A stretch of 47,610 nt of DNA from Nocardia tenerifensis NBRC 101015 (GCF_000308715.1 NZ_BAGH01000376.1:1-47610); one strand, 5' to 3'. Positions 8,994 through 18,424 are shown, counted from the stretch's first letter. Numbers and translations are program-made. The notes: generated by a model not told the origin, from the letters alone.

Positions 8994-10070
8994 TTACCCG
9001 TTAGTTGTGTTGTGTCGAGTGGTGGTCTCGAACGCGGCGCCCTGGTAACCACCCAGGTCGTTGTTGTTGTACGCCAGCACCTGCGTATCGTCGTTCTGAT
9101 CAAGTGACTCGCGAATCGCGGTCTGCGCCGCATGCGGCAGCGTGTGCATGATCTCCCGGACGCGCTCCTTGCGGCGCAGAACCGCTTGGCGCACAGGCAT
9201 TCCCGGCGTCGCCTGCATCTGCGGGATGATGCCCTCGACCTCTTCGGCGCCGCCGTGGTGGTGGCCCGCGTCGAACATCGCTTGCTCGCGCGCCATCTGG
9301 GCCTCGTCCTTCTCCTCGGACATGCCGATCGGGCCCTGCATGCGGCCGTTGAGGAACTGCTTGACCACCGGCTCGTCGGAGGTCAGCAGCACCTCACGCG
9401 GGCCGAACATGACCAGCTGACGACGGAACAGCATGCCGATGTTGTCGGGCACGGTGCGGGCCAGGTTGATGTTGTGGGTGACGATCAGGATCGTCGCGTC
9501 GATCTGCGCGTTGATATCGATCAGCAGCTGGCTCAGGTACGAGGTGCGCACCGGGTCCAGACCGGAGTCCGGCTCGTCGACCAGGATGATCTGCGGATCC
9601 AGCACCAGGGCACGCGCCAGCCCGGCGCGCTTGCGCATACCGCCGGAGATCTCGCCGGGCAGCTTGGTCTCGGCCCCGAGCAGACCGGTCAGCTCCAGCT
9701 TCTCCATGACGATCTTGCGAATGTCGGACTCCGACTTCTTCGTGTGCTCACGAAGCGGGAAGGCGACATTGTCGAACAGGTTCATCGAGCCGAACAGCGC
9801 GCCGTCCTGGAACAGCACGCCGAAGAGCTTGCGGATCTCGTAGAGCTCCTTGTTGGAGCAGGTGGTGATGTCGGTGTCGCCGATGAAGATCGAGCCGCGC
9901 TCCGGGCGCAGCAGACCGATCAGCGACTTCAGGAAGACCGACTTGCCGGTACCGGACGGGCCGAGCAGCGCGCTGACCTCACCGGAGGGCAGAGTCAGGG
10001 AGACGTCCTGCCAAATTCGCTGGGATCCGAAGGACTTGGTTACACCCTCGGTTCTGACCTCGACGCCCAC
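8994..10070 (-). CDS. mkl: Mce transporter ATP-binding protein MceG/Mkl
   Basis: This is the ABC ATPase (358 residues) that powers Mce import. Walker A is GPSGTGKS near residue 38; then come the Q-loop region FQDGALFGSMNLFDN, signature ISGGMRKRAGLARAL, Walker B IILVDEPDSGLDP and H-loop VTHN. A C-terminal extension of about 100 residues (from MSEEKDEAQMAREQ on) is characteristic of MceG/Mkl and is needed for Mce function in mycobacteria. The start is GTG at 10070, with GGAGG five bases upstream; another GTG at 10082 is in frame but has no such site. In M. tuberculosis mkl sits after rplL but away from any mce operon. Here it heads the operon directly. Confidence 0.93.
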   Translation of the reverse strand: MGVEVRTEGVTKSFGSQRIWQDVSLTLPSGEVSALLGPSGTGKSVFLKSLIGLLRPERGSIFIGDTDITTCSNKELYEIRKLFGVLFQDGALFGSMNLFDNVAFPLREHTKKSESDIRKIVMEKLELTGLLGAETKLPGEISGGMRKRAGLARALVLDPQIILVDEPDSGLDPVRTSYLSQLLIDINAQIDATILIVTHNINLARTVPDNIGMLFRRQLVMFGPREVLLTSDEPVVKQFLNGRMQGPIGMSEEKDEAQMAREQAMFDAGHHHGGAEEVEGIIPQMQATPGMPVRQAVLRRKERVREIMHTLPHAAQTAIRESLDQNDDTQVLAYNNNDLGGYQGAAFETTTRHNTTNG

Positions 10071-10142
10071 GCCAACCTCCACAATTTCTCAGCGAGCTGC
10101 CCACCGGCTAACCGCGTGCTCGGTCGCGCGGTGTGTCACGTC

Positions 10143-10162
10143 ACAGTGGGTCGGGCCACTGT
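10143..10162. promoter_or_regulatory. Inverted repeat upstream of mkl-mce operon
   Basis: ACAGTGG and CCACTGT are perfect 7-base arms separated by six bases, about 75-90 bases upstream of the mkl start. Read on the minus strand the first arm contains TACAGT, which could serve as a -10 box, so a bound repressor would block the promoter. It does not match the mycobacterial KstR consensus as I know it. Which regulator binds, if any, cannot be told. Confidence 0.4.
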
Positions 10163-10263
10163 ATCCCACGAGCAAGACGGGGCACACCCCAACCTGACTG
10201 AAGAGTAACCCTGTTTCATTCGCTATTTCCGGATTGTTGGCGCAGGTCGCCGGAGAAAGCAAA

Positions 10264-10291
10264 CGGGCGACCCCCACAAGGGGGTCGCCCG
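10264..10291 (-). terminator. Rho-independent terminator after rplL
   Basis: A perfect 12-base stem (CGGGCGACCCCC paired with GGGGGTCGCCCG) encloses the loop ACAA. On the minus strand it is followed by TTTGCTTTCT. It lies 23 bases beyond the rplL stop and separates the ribosomal operon from mkl. Confidence 0.85.
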
Positions 10292-10313
10292 TCGGCGTTT
10301 TCCGGTCGCGGAA

Positions 10314-10694
10314 TTACTTGACCGTAACCTTGGCGCCGGCCTCTTCCAGCTTCGCCTTGGCGGCGTCGGCGGCGTCCTTGGCAACCTTCTCCAGGATGGC
10401 CTTCGGCGCACCCTCGACGAGGTCCTTGGCCTCCTTCAGGCCCAGGCCGGAGACGATCTCGCGGACCACCTTGATGACCTGGATCTTCTTGTCGCCCGCA
10501 CCCTCGAGGATGACGTCGAACTCGTCCTGCTCCTCGACGGCGTCCGCGACGGCACCCGGGCCGGCCGGGCCGGCGACGGCGACCGGAGCGGCGGCGGTGA
10601 CCTCGAACTTCTCCTCGAACTTCTTGACGAAGTCCGACAGCTCGAGCAGGGTCATGTTGCCGAAGGTCTCGAGCAGTTCGTCAACGTTGGCCAT
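10314..10694 (-). CDS. rplL: 50S ribosomal protein L7/L12
   Basis: This 126-residue stalk protein has the N-terminal dimerisation domain at 1-30 ([22 protein letters not shown]), an Ala/Pro/Gly-rich hinge at about 34-50, and the C-terminal factor-binding domain ([21 protein letters not shown], then [13 protein letters not shown]). It recruits translation GTPases to the ribosome as multiple dimers on L10. The ribosome site AAAGGA is 8 bases before the ATG. It is the second gene of the rplJL operon and is followed by a strong terminator. Confidence 0.98.
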   Translation of the reverse strand: MANVDELLETFGNMTLLELSDFVKKFEEKFEVTAAAPVAVAGPAGPGAVADAVEEQDEFDVILEGAGDKKIQVIKVVREIVSGLGLKEAKDLVEGAPKAILEKVAKDAADAAKAKLEEAGAKVTVK

Positions 10695-10762
10695 GATGTT
10701 GTTCCTTTCGGTAGTGATTGTCTATGAGGGCGACGCGCCGCATGCGAATCACCCGCATGGGG

Positions 10763-11323
10763 TTATTCAGCGGCGGTTTCCGCAGCGGCAGCGGTGTCGC
10801 CACCGGCTTCGGCCTGCTTCTTCTCCACGAGCGCGGCGGCGAGGCGAGCCACCTGCGACGCGGGAGCGTTGAACAGACCGGCGGCCTTGGCCATGTTGCC
10901 CTTCATCGCGCCGGCCAGCTTGGCCAGCAGGACCTCGCGGGACTCCAGGTCGGCGATCTTCTCGACCTCGGACACGGACAGCGGCGCGCCATCCATGTAG
11001 CCGCCCTTGATGATGAGCGCCTTGTTGTCCTTCGCGAAGGTCTTCAGGGCCTTCGCCGCGGTAACCGGCTCACCACTGATGAAGGTGATCGCGGTCGGTC
11101 CGACGAACAAGTCGTCCAGGCCCTCCACGCCAGCCTCGGCGGCGGCGCGCTTGACCAGGGTGTTCTTGGCGACGGAGTACGTGGCTTCGGCGCCGAGCGC
11201 GCGTCGCAGCTCGGTGAGCTTGCCGACCGACAGACCACGGTATTCCGTGACCACGGTGGCGGTCGAGCTCTTGAACTGCTCCGCGATCTCCTCGACCGCG
11301 GTGACCTTCTCGGGTTTCGCCAT
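10763..11323 (-). CDS. rplJ: 50S ribosomal protein L10
   Basis: L10 (186 residues) forms the base of the L7/L12 stalk. The start is ATG 11323, preceded by AGGAGG six bases upstream; the frame is open further upstream but that part is the untranslated leader. Conserved segments include the N-terminal [33 protein letters not shown] and KNTLVKRAA. The C-terminal helix that holds L12 dimers is followed by an Ala/Glu-rich tail ([19 protein letters not shown]). It is co-transcribed with rplL after a leader containing an attenuator-like hairpin. Confidence 0.98.
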   Translation of the reverse strand: MAKPEKVTAVEEIAEQFKSSTATVVTEYRGLSVGKLTELRRALGAEATYSVAKNTLVKRAAAEAGVEGLDDLFVGPTAITFISGEPVTAAKALKTFAKDNKALIIKGGYMDGAPLSVSEVEKIADLESREVLLAKLAGAMKGNMAKAAGLFNAPASQVARLAAALVEKKQAEAGGDTAAAAETAAE

Positions 11324-11380
11324 ACTTCGCCTCCTCTCTGATGGTCGGTTCGAAAACGAACTACCGATCAGGGGTCGGCG

Positions 11381-11418
11381 ACAAAACAAACGCCCCGGAC
11401 GCAAGGCGTTCCGGGGCG
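11381..11418 (-). promoter_or_regulatory. Attenuator-like hairpin in the rplJ leader
   Basis: On the minus strand, CGCCCCGGA and TCCGGGGCG form a 9-base stem around ACGCCTTGCG and are followed at once by TTTGTTTTGT, so the element has the form of an intrinsic terminator. It lies about 60 bases before the rplJ start. A second potential hairpin (GGTTCG/CGAAC around AAAA) lies between it and the ribosome site. This is where the L10 leader, bound by L10-L12 for autoregulation in many bacteria, is expected. Conditional termination is an inference. Confidence 0.6.
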
Positions 11419-11687
11419 CACAAAAAACACACGGCCTCGGTTCTCCCTGCGTGGGCCGCCAGCGGTATCGCCGGACCTTCGATCGAACCCATGCGGGCTC
11501 GACGACCAACGGTCTTCGGTAGAACGGATTTGGGTAGGAATCGAACTAAGTCGATAACTGCCGTCCAATGTACCTGGACCCACCCCCATCTGCCAAAACG
11601 GGGCCGAACCCGCTCCGCCGCCAGCCGAACCGGCATGGCACAGCTCACACCAGCTGCCGATTGTGTCCGAGATCGCGGCAAACAAGT
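11419..11687. other. Divergent intergenic stretch holding the rplJ promoter and leader
   Basis: No gene is supported here. Going leftward, this holds the distal part of the rplJ leader and its promoter. The best minus-strand candidate is a TTGGAC box near 11563-11568, but no convincing -10 partner was found, so no promoter is claimed. Short open frames on both strands have no ribosome sites and no recognisable product. Confidence 0.5.
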
Positions 11688-11711
11688 GTTACCAACGGTG
11701 ACAGTTACTGT
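11688..11711. promoter_or_regulatory. Tandem palindromes upstream of the MFS exporter gene
   Basis: GTTACC-aac-GGTGAC (one mismatch) is followed directly by the perfect palindrome ACAGTTACTGT (ACAGT-T-ACTGT, 11701-11711), 14 bases before the ATG at 11726. This is the position of a repressor operator overlapping the promoter. No regulator gene is adjacent. Confidence 0.4.
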
Positions 11712-11725
11712 TTGACTGCTGAACT

Positions 11726-13348
11726 ATGGCAACCTCCATAGTCGATCCACCGGTGCTGCTGGAACGACGTAACCAGCGCTTTCTCGCCTTGGCAGTGATC
11801 TGCCTCGCGGAGCTGCTCGTCGTCCTGGACAACACCATCGTCAATGTGGCGCTCCCCTCGATCGGGGTGCAGCTTCACACCGGCGTCAGCGGCCTGCAAT
11901 GGGTCGTCGACGCGTACACCCTCACGTTCGCGGGCCTGTTGCTCGCCTTCGGCAATCTCGGCGACCGGGTCGGCCGGCGGCGGATCATGATGGTCGGCCT
12001 GGTCGGTGTCGGCGTCATGTCCGTCGCGGGCGCGCTGTCCGGCTCGATGGGTGGGGTGATCGCCGCGCGCGCCGCGATGGGCGTGTTCGCCGCGGCCGTC
12101 TTCCCCGCGACGCTCGCGCTGATCATCAACATCTTCCACGACAAACGCGAGCGCGCCCTCGCCATCGCCGCGTGGACCGCCATGGCCGGCTTCGCCATCG
12201 CGATCGGCCCGATCTCCGGCGGCTGGCTGCTCGCGCACTTCACCTGGCACTCGGTGTTCTGGATCAACGTGCCGCTCGCGCTCATCGCCCTGGTCGCCAC
12301 GCTGATCTGGGTGCCGGAGTCGCGCTCCTCGCAGGTCGGCAGGCTCGACCTGCCCGGCATCGGGCTGTCCATCGCGGGCATCACGCTGGTGGTCTGGTCG
12401 ATCATCGAGGCGCCGCGCTACGGCTGGCTCTCCACCACGACGCTCGGCACCGGCGCGCTCGGCCTGCTCTTGATCGTCGCGTTCGTCGTGTGGGAATTAC
12501 GCACCGCCGCACCGATTCTCGATATGACGCTGTTTCGCAATCGCCGATTCTCCATGCCCGCCTTGTCGATTGCGATCGGTTACTTCTCGATGTTCGGTTT
12601 CCTTTTCCTCATCACCCAGTATTTCCAAGGGGTGCGGGAATACACACCGCTCGAATTCGGCATCGCCTCTTTGCCTTTCGCGTTCTCCGTGGCGGTCGGC
12701 GCACCGGTCGCGACTCTGCTAGCGCAACGCTTCGGTCCTACGCCGGTCATCGTCGTCGGGCTGCTGACCACCGGGCTCGGGCTGTACCTCGGCGGTCAGG
12801 TGACCGTGGACAGTCCCTACGTCACCGACGTGCTGCCCGCGATGGTGTTCATGGCGCTCGGCGTCGGCATCGTGCAGGGCCCGGCCACCGAGTCGATCAT
12901 GGGTTCGCTGCCGCTGAACGAGGCGGGCGCCGGGTCCGCGGTCAACGACACCACCCGCGAGATCGGCGGCACGCTCGGCGTCGCGGTGCTCGGCTCGATC
13001 GTGGCGTCGTACTACACGAGCAGGATCGCCCCGCGCATCGACGCGCTGCCCACCACCCTGATGAACGAGAACGAGAAGGGCCTGGTGAAAGCCAGCCCGC
13101 TCAGCGTGCTCGAGATCCGCAAGCGCCCGCTGCCACCGTTCTTCGAGAGCCAGCGCGAGAACCTCATCGTCGCGATGAAGACGGCGGCGCTGGAGGGCTC
13201 ACACACGGCGTCGCTGGTGGCCGCCGGTGCGGTCGTCGTGTGCGCGCTCGTCGTGGCCGTCTTCCTGCCGTGGGGCGCGCAGGAGGGCGACTCGGTGCTG
13301 CTCGGCTGGCGCAAAGGGCCTGAGCGGCAAGGGAATTCGGCCGACTGA
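11726..13348 (+). CDS. MFS drug exporter, DHA2 (EmrB/QacA) family, 14 helices
   Basis: This 540-residue proton-driven exporter has about 14 hydrophobic segments. The DHA2 motif LDNTIVNVALPSI lies in helix 1 (about 34-46) and motif A GNLGDRVGRRR in the loop after helix 2 (about 77-87). Antiporter motif C appears as GFAIAIGPISGGWL in helix 5, and a later motif reads NDTTREIGGTLGVAVLGS. The family exports cationic drugs, dyes or natural products, and the substrate cannot be assigned. No ribosome site is obvious before the ATG. It sits between rplA and rplJ, where M. tuberculosis has lipid genes instead, and converges with the FMN reductase gene across a shared terminator. Confidence 0.9.
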   Translation: MATSIVDPPVLLERRNQRFLALAVICLAELLVVLDNTIVNVALPSIGVQLHTGVSGLQWVVDAYTLTFAGLLLAFGNLGDRVGRRRIMMVGLVGVGVMSVAGALSGSMGGVIAARAAMGVFAAAVFPATLALIINIFHDKRERALAIAAWTAMAGFAIAIGPISGGWLLAHFTWHSVFWINVPLALIALVATLIWVPESRSSQVGRLDLPGIGLSIAGITLVVWSIIEAPRYGWLSTTTLGTGALGLLLIVAFVVWELRTAAPILDMTLFRNRRFSMPALSIAIGYFSMFGFLFLITQYFQGVREYTPLEFGIASLPFAFSVAVGAPVATLLAQRFGPTPVIVVGLLTTGLGLYLGGQVTVDSPYVTDVLPAMVFMALGVGIVQGPATESIMGSLPLNEAGAGSAVNDTTREIGGTLGVAVLGSIVASYYTSRIAPRIDALPTTLMNENEKGLVKASPLSVLEIRKRPLPPFFESQRENLIVAMKTAALEGSHTASLVAAGAVVVCALVVAVFLPWGAQEGDSVLLGWRKGPERQGNSAD

Positions 13349-13364
13349 CGGCCGCACAGGCGAC

Positions 13365-13389
13365 GGCCGGGACCCGCGCGGTCTCGGCC
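13365..13389. terminator. Bidirectional hairpin between convergent genes
   Basis: GGCCGGGACC pairs with GGTCTCGGCC (one G-T wobble) around CGCGC. It lies between the MFS stop (13348) and the FMN reductase stop (13397) and can serve both strands. There is no T run, as is common in high-G+C genomes. Confidence 0.6.
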
Positions 13390-13396
13390 TTCGTCG

Positions 13397-13942
13397 TCAG
13401 GAGGTCACCCTGGCCACCAGTGCGTTCAGGGCTTCAACTGCGCCGCCGCGGAATTCGGCGGTGGTGACCAGGCCGTCCGGTCCGACGTCGTCGCGGCCGA
13501 CCGGCAATCGGGGGCATTCGCCGGCTTCGACGTCGGCGCCCACATAGCCCAGCACGAGCGCCAGGGTCGCGGCGGCTCCCTCGCCGCGGCCGGGCGCCGC
13601 GACGGTGATCCAGGCGGTGGGCTTCTCGTAGAGGTCGGCGTTGCCGACGGTCCAGTCGAGCAGGTTCTTCAGGCTGCCCGGCAGCGTGCCCGCGTACTCC
13701 GGGGTGCAGAACAGCACCGCGTCGGCCTGCGAAAGCTGTTCGCGGAGCGCGAGAACCGAGGGGTGCCCGGTGCCGTCGTCGTCCGGGTTGAACGCGGGCA
13801 GGTCGGCCAGGCCGTCGTACCAGCGCGCGTCGACGCCGTCGGGCGCGACGGCCTGCACGGTGCGCAGGGCGGCCGAGTTGGTGGAGGCACCGCGAGTGCT
13901 CCCGGAGATGAGCAGGACAACCGTCACCTCATGCCCAACCAC
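13397..13942 (-). CDS. NAD(P)H-dependent FMN reductase family protein
   Basis: This 181-residue flavodoxin-fold protein has an N-terminal beta strand followed by the phosphate-binding loop SGSTRGAS and the second flavin motif PEYAGTLPGSLKNLLDW near residues 82-98. The family (FMN_red, ChrR/ArsH-like) reduces FMN, quinones or metals with NAD(P)H. The start is uncertain: GTG at 13942 is used, but GTG at 13927 (giving VTVVLLISGS) is equally plausible; neither has a clear ribosome site. It stands alone between the MFS gene and rplA. Confidence 0.85.
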   Translation of the reverse strand: MVGHEVTVVLLISGSTRGASTNSAALRTVQAVAPDGVDARWYDGLADLPAFNPDDDGTGHPSVLALREQLSQADAVLFCTPEYAGTLPGSLKNLLDWTVGNADLYEKPTAWITVAAPGRGEGAAATLALVLGYVGADVEAGECPRLPVGRDDVGPDGLVTTAEFRGGAVEALNALVARVTS

Positions 13943-13988
13943 GGTGGACCAAGAATTAGTCCGCGGCGGCCTTCGCCGGGAACGCGTA

Positions 13989-14019
13989 AGGGCGGGAACG
14001 CGAATCGCGTTCCCGCCCT
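13989..14019 (-). terminator. Terminator after rplA
   Basis: A perfect 14-base stem (AGGGCGGGAACGCG with CGCGTTCCCGCCCT) encloses the three-base loop AAT, 54 bases beyond the rplA stop. There is no T tract. It closes the secE-nusG-rplK-rplA unit. Confidence 0.7.
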
Positions 14020-14072
14020 CCGGACTCAGGTGTTACGCAGCCGGTCGGCTCGAGCGACCGGCAGAGCAGTCG

Positions 14073-14786
14073 CTACGCGTCCTCGTCGAGGAGGTTGCGG
14101 GTGCGGTTCGGGTCCACCGGGATGCCCGGTCCGGTGTTCGTCGAGACCGTCACCTTCTTGACGTAGCGGCCCTTGGCGGTCGACGGCTTCACACGCAGGA
14201 TCTCCTCCAGCGCGGCGCCGTAGTTCTCCACCAGCGCGGCATCGGCGAAGGAGGCCTTGCCGATGACGAAGTGCAGGTTGGCCTGCTTGTCGACGCGGAA
14301 GTTGATCTTTCCGCCCTTGATGTCGTTGACGGCCTTGGTCACGTCGTTGGTGACCGTGCCCGTCTTCGGGTTCGGCATCAGGCCACGCGGTCCGAGGACA
14401 CGCGCGATCCGGCCGACCTTGGCCATCTGATCCGGGGTGGCGATCGCGGCGTCGAACTCGAGCCAGCCGCCCTGGATCCGCTCGATCAGGTCCTCGGCGC
14501 CGACGGCGTCCGCACCGGCGGCCTCGGCCTCGGCGGCCTTCTCGCCGGCCGCGAACACGATGACGCGGGCGGTCTTACCGGTGCCGTGCGGCAGGTTGAC
14601 CGTGCCGCGGACCATCTGGTCCGCCTTGCGGGGATCGACGCCGAGACGAACGGCGACCTCGACGGTCGCGTCGGTCTTGGTGGTCGCGGTCTCCTTGGCC
14701 AGCCGCGCGGCGGCGAGCGGGGAGTACAGCGTGTCGCGGTCGACCTTCTCGGCCGCGGCGAGATACGCCTTGCTTCGTTTTGCCAT
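14073..14786 (-). CDS. rplA: 50S ribosomal protein L1
   Basis: L1 (237 residues) forms the ribosomal L1 stalk and binds 23S rRNA. Conserved segments are visible: [14 protein letters not shown] at the N-terminus, [22 protein letters not shown], the domain II motif [18 protein letters not shown], and [18 protein letters not shown]. The length is normal. AAGGA precedes the ATG. It lies 75 bases after rplK in the same transcription unit and ends before a strong hairpin. Confidence 0.98.
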   Translation of the reverse strand: MAKRSKAYLAAAEKVDRDTLYSPLAAARLAKETATTKTDATVEVAVRLGVDPRKADQMVRGTVNLPHGTGKTARVIVFAAGEKAAEAEAAGADAVGAEDLIERIQGGWLEFDAAIATPDQMAKVGRIARVLGPRGLMPNPKTGTVTNDVTKAVNDIKGGKINFRVDKQANLHFVIGKASFADAALVENYGAALEEILRVKPSTAKGRYVKKVTVSTNTGPGIPVDPNRTRNLLDEDA

Positions 14787-14861
14787 GATTCTCTGTCCTT
14801 AAGTTTCTGGTTCAGCCGTGGTATCCGGGCCTGGCCGGCCCTCCCACCTAGAGCAGGCCGC

Positions 14862-15296
14862 TCAGCCCTCGATGGTGATGCCCATCGAACGCGCGGTGCC
14901 CGCGATGATCTTCGCCGCCTGATCGAGATCGTTGGCGTTGAGGTCTTCCTGCTTGGTCTTGGCGATCTCGCGCACCTGATCCATGGTCACCTTGGCGACC
15001 TTGTTGCGGTGCGGCTCGGCCGAGCCCTTCTGCACGCCGGCGGCCTTGAGCAGCAGCCGGGCGGCGGGCGGGGTCTTCAGCTTGAAGTCGAACGAGCGAT
15101 CCTCGTACACCGAGATCTCGACCGGAATGACGTTGCCACGCTGCGACTCGGTCGCGGCGTTGTACGCCTTGCAGAACTCCATGATGTTGACGCCGTGCTG
15201 ACCGAGCGCGGGACCCACCGGAGGAGCGGGGTTCGCCTGGCCGGCCTGGATCTGAAGCTTGATGATCCCGGCGAGCTTCTTCTTCTTGGGGGGCAT
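14862..15296 (-). CDS. rplK: 50S ribosomal protein L11
   Basis: L11 (144 residues) binds the GTPase centre of 23S rRNA and, in many bacteria, is required for RelA-type stringent response and is the target context of thiopeptides. The Pro-rich N-terminal domain ([25 protein letters not shown]) and the C-terminal RNA-binding domain ([14 protein letters not shown], then [18 protein letters not shown]) are intact. The ribosome site AGGAAAG lies just upstream. It follows nusG by about 100 bases. Confidence 0.98.
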   Translation of the reverse strand: MPPKKKKLAGIIKLQIQAGQANPAPPVGPALGQHGVNIMEFCKAYNAATESQRGNVIPVEISVYEDRSFDFKLKTPPAARLLLKAAGVQKGSAEPHRNKVAKVTMDQVREIAKTKQEDLNANDLDQAAKIIAGTARSMGITIEG

Positions 15297-15393
15297 CTTT
15301 CTTTCCTAGGTGTCTGTTTTCCTTGCTCTTTGCAAGTCCTGACGTTGCGATCCTCGGCCGCACGGGTGTGCCCGGCCGTAAGACGTAACAGGT

Positions 15394-16713
<1,320 letters not shown>

Positions 16714-16717
<4 letters not shown>

Positions 16718-16794
16718 GCCATCACCTCGCTTCGCTCGGCACCGGCGTGCGCGAAGCGCGCTGTGCCAATGGCTCGCTCGCTGCGCTCGCTCAC
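16714..16794 (-). CDS. MIRU-like element: coupled mini-ORF in front of secE
   Basis: A 26-codon frame starts GTGAGCGAGCG (VSERSERAIGT...) with the ribosome site GAAAGGA five bases upstream, and ends ...AERSEVMA with TGA overlapping the secE GTG as GTGA. Its DNA matches the two elements at 40912-41045: same first 14 bases as the first of them, a shared GCGAGCC, GGCACAG and GCGAGGTG, and the same GTGAG end. GGCAC and GTGCC within it can form a hairpin. Short elements with overlapping GTGA ends between operon genes are the defining structure of mycobacterial MIRUs. It is probably translated and couples secE. A peptide function is unknown. Confidence 0.7.
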
Positions 16795-16823
16795 GTCGAT
16801 CCTTTCGTCGCTGGCATCCAGGG

Positions 16824-16896
<73 letters not shown>

Positions 16897-17174
16897 TCGG
16901 TTGGCTCCGTGTTGGCCGTCCAACCACTGTTCGGTATTCAGTTATGGGTTCCGGTGTCACCCGACCGCGCGCGTCGCTGTACATGACACGCGCGCTGCTT
17001 CGGCAGTTGCCGGCCCCGTCGGCGAACCCTCGCGGACTCGCCTGGAACCAGCCCCACAGAGCAGCGCGCAGCGGCTGGTGACCCCAGAAACCTCAGTGTA
17101 CGTTACCGTCCGCGTCGATAGCCAATCAGGGTCAGTCGACCAGGTCAGGGCTGTCTCCGCATCGGCCGGATCGC

Positions 17175-18242
17175 TCAGGCCAGTTGGACGGTCGCCGTCG
17201 CGCGCCCGAAGATCTTGCGCCCCGCCGACTTCGCCACGATGGCGACGACCGCGGTCCGCGTCTCCGGATCCACCGACTTCACCTTACCGCTGTACTCGAT
17301 CTCGGCGGCCTCGTCGGTCCCCACATAGACCGGGCTGGTGAAGCGGACGTTGTACTCCTTGACCGCGCCGGGGTCGCCGAGCCAGGAGGTGACGAATCCG
17401 CCGCCGAGGCCCATGGTGAGCATGCCGTGGGCGACAACGTCCTCCAGGTCGACGAGCTTGACGACCTCGTCGCTCCAGTGGATCGGGTTGGCGTCGCCGG
17501 AGACGCCCGCGTAGTTCACCAGGTCGCCGCGGGTCAGCCGGACGATGCGGGTGGGCAGCTCGTCGCCGGCCGAGACGTCGTCGAAGCTGAGCGCGCGCTT
17601 GCTCGCCACGACCTCGGGGACGCTGGCGAGCTGCAGCGGCTCGGTGAGGACGTTGGCGCGCGGGCGGTGGTCCGGGGCGTCCTCGCCGATGCCGTGCATG
17701 AGCACGTTGCGGACGACCTCGTTGAGGTTCGGGTCGATTTCGCCGCCGCTGCGGCCGATGAGCGTGGTGTAGGTGGTGAGCACCAGCTCGTCGTTCTGCG
17801 CGGTGACGATGTTCTTGGTGACGATGATGTCGCCGCCGAAGGCCTGCCGGAACGAGTGCAGGTACACGTCGCAGACCAGTCGATCGCCGACCTTGATCGG
17901 GCGATGAAACTCGAGGATCTGATCGGTCTGCAGGATCTGGCTGAGGTCGTAGCCGGTGACGATCTCCTCGAACAGCTTGCGCTGAGCCAGAATTCCGACC
18001 AGGGAGATGAACGTCAGCGGCGCGATCAGGCCGTCGTAGCCGTACTCGTGCGCGAGGCCCTCGTCCCAGTGCACCGGGTGGTAGTCCTGGACGGCGCGGG
18101 CGTACTCACGCACCTTCTCGCGGCCGACCTCGTAGTAGTCGTCGACGCGGTAGTGGTGACCGACCATGGAGGCCGCGTGTGCCGCGGGGTCGAGCGCCTC
18201 GACCGCCGGAGCCGCTTCGTCTGTACCGGTGTTGATTGTCAC
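17175..18242 (-). CDS. hadAB: Fused (3R)-hydroxyacyl-ACP dehydratase HadA-HadB
   Basis: This 355-residue protein joins two hot-dog domains that are separate genes in mycobacteria. Residues about 24-168 match HadA, the substrate-binding subunit (VGHHYRVDDYYEVGREKVREYA, LIAPLTFI, IIVTKNIVTAQ). A linker of about 40 residues follows. Residues about 215-355 match HadB, the catalytic subunit, with the hydratase motif GVSGDANPIHW carrying Asp250 and His255, then AHGMLTMGLGGG. The enzyme dehydrates beta-hydroxyacyl-ACP in FAS-II for mycolic acid elongation. Position between rpmG and tRNA-Trp matches hadA-hadB of M. tuberculosis. No hadC is present nearby. The start is GTG 18242 without a clear ribosome site. 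Confidence 0.93.
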   Translation of the reverse strand: MTINTGTDEAAPAVEALDPAAHAASMVGHHYRVDDYYEVGREKVREYARAVQDYHPVHWDEGLAHEYGYDGLIAPLTFISLVGILAQRKLFEEIVTGYDLSQILQTDQILEFHRPIKVGDRLVCDVYLHSFRQAFGGDIIVTKNIVTAQNDELVLTTYTTLIGRSGGEIDPNLNEVVRNVLMHGIGEDAPDHRPRANVLTEPLQLASVPEVVASKRALSFDDVSAGDELPTRIVRLTRGDLVNYAGVSGDANPIHWSDEVVKLVDLEDVVAHGMLTMGLGGGFVTSWLGDPGAVKEYNVRFTSPVYVGTDEAAEIEYSGKVKSVDPETRTAVVAIVAKSAGRKIFGRATATVQLA

Positions 18243-18290
18243 GGGAGGACTGTACCTATCTGACCCCGAGGCCCGGAGTCGGCGGAGCGT

Positions 18291-18367
18291 CTACGACCGC
18301 GCCTCGCTGGCGCTCGGCTACGTCGTAACCGCTGGGCGGCTGTGTTAACCGTTCACTCGCTGGCTCG
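18291..18367 (-). repeat. Probable decayed copy of the MIRU-like element
   Basis: Read on the minus strand, the segment around 18291-18321 is nearly the same as the 3' part of the element before menE (GCCGAGCG-C-AGCGAGG, then G-GTCGT), and a CACAG with nearby complementary GGTTA/TAGCC arms lies upstream, as in the other copies. The mini-ORF is no longer open and the GTGA end is lost. It lies upstream of hadAB in the same direction as that gene. Boundaries are approximate. Confidence 0.4.
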
Positions 18368-18400
18368 TCCACCTACCGCAGTCGACCGTGGAAATGCGTC

Positions 18401-18424
18401 AGGGCCGGACAAACGTCCGGCCCT
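18401..18424 (-). terminator. Terminator after rpmG
   Basis: A perfect 10-base stem (AGGGCCGGAC with GTCCGGCCCT) encloses AAAC, 80 bases past the rpmG stop and before hadAB. No T run follows on the minus strand. Confidence 0.65.
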
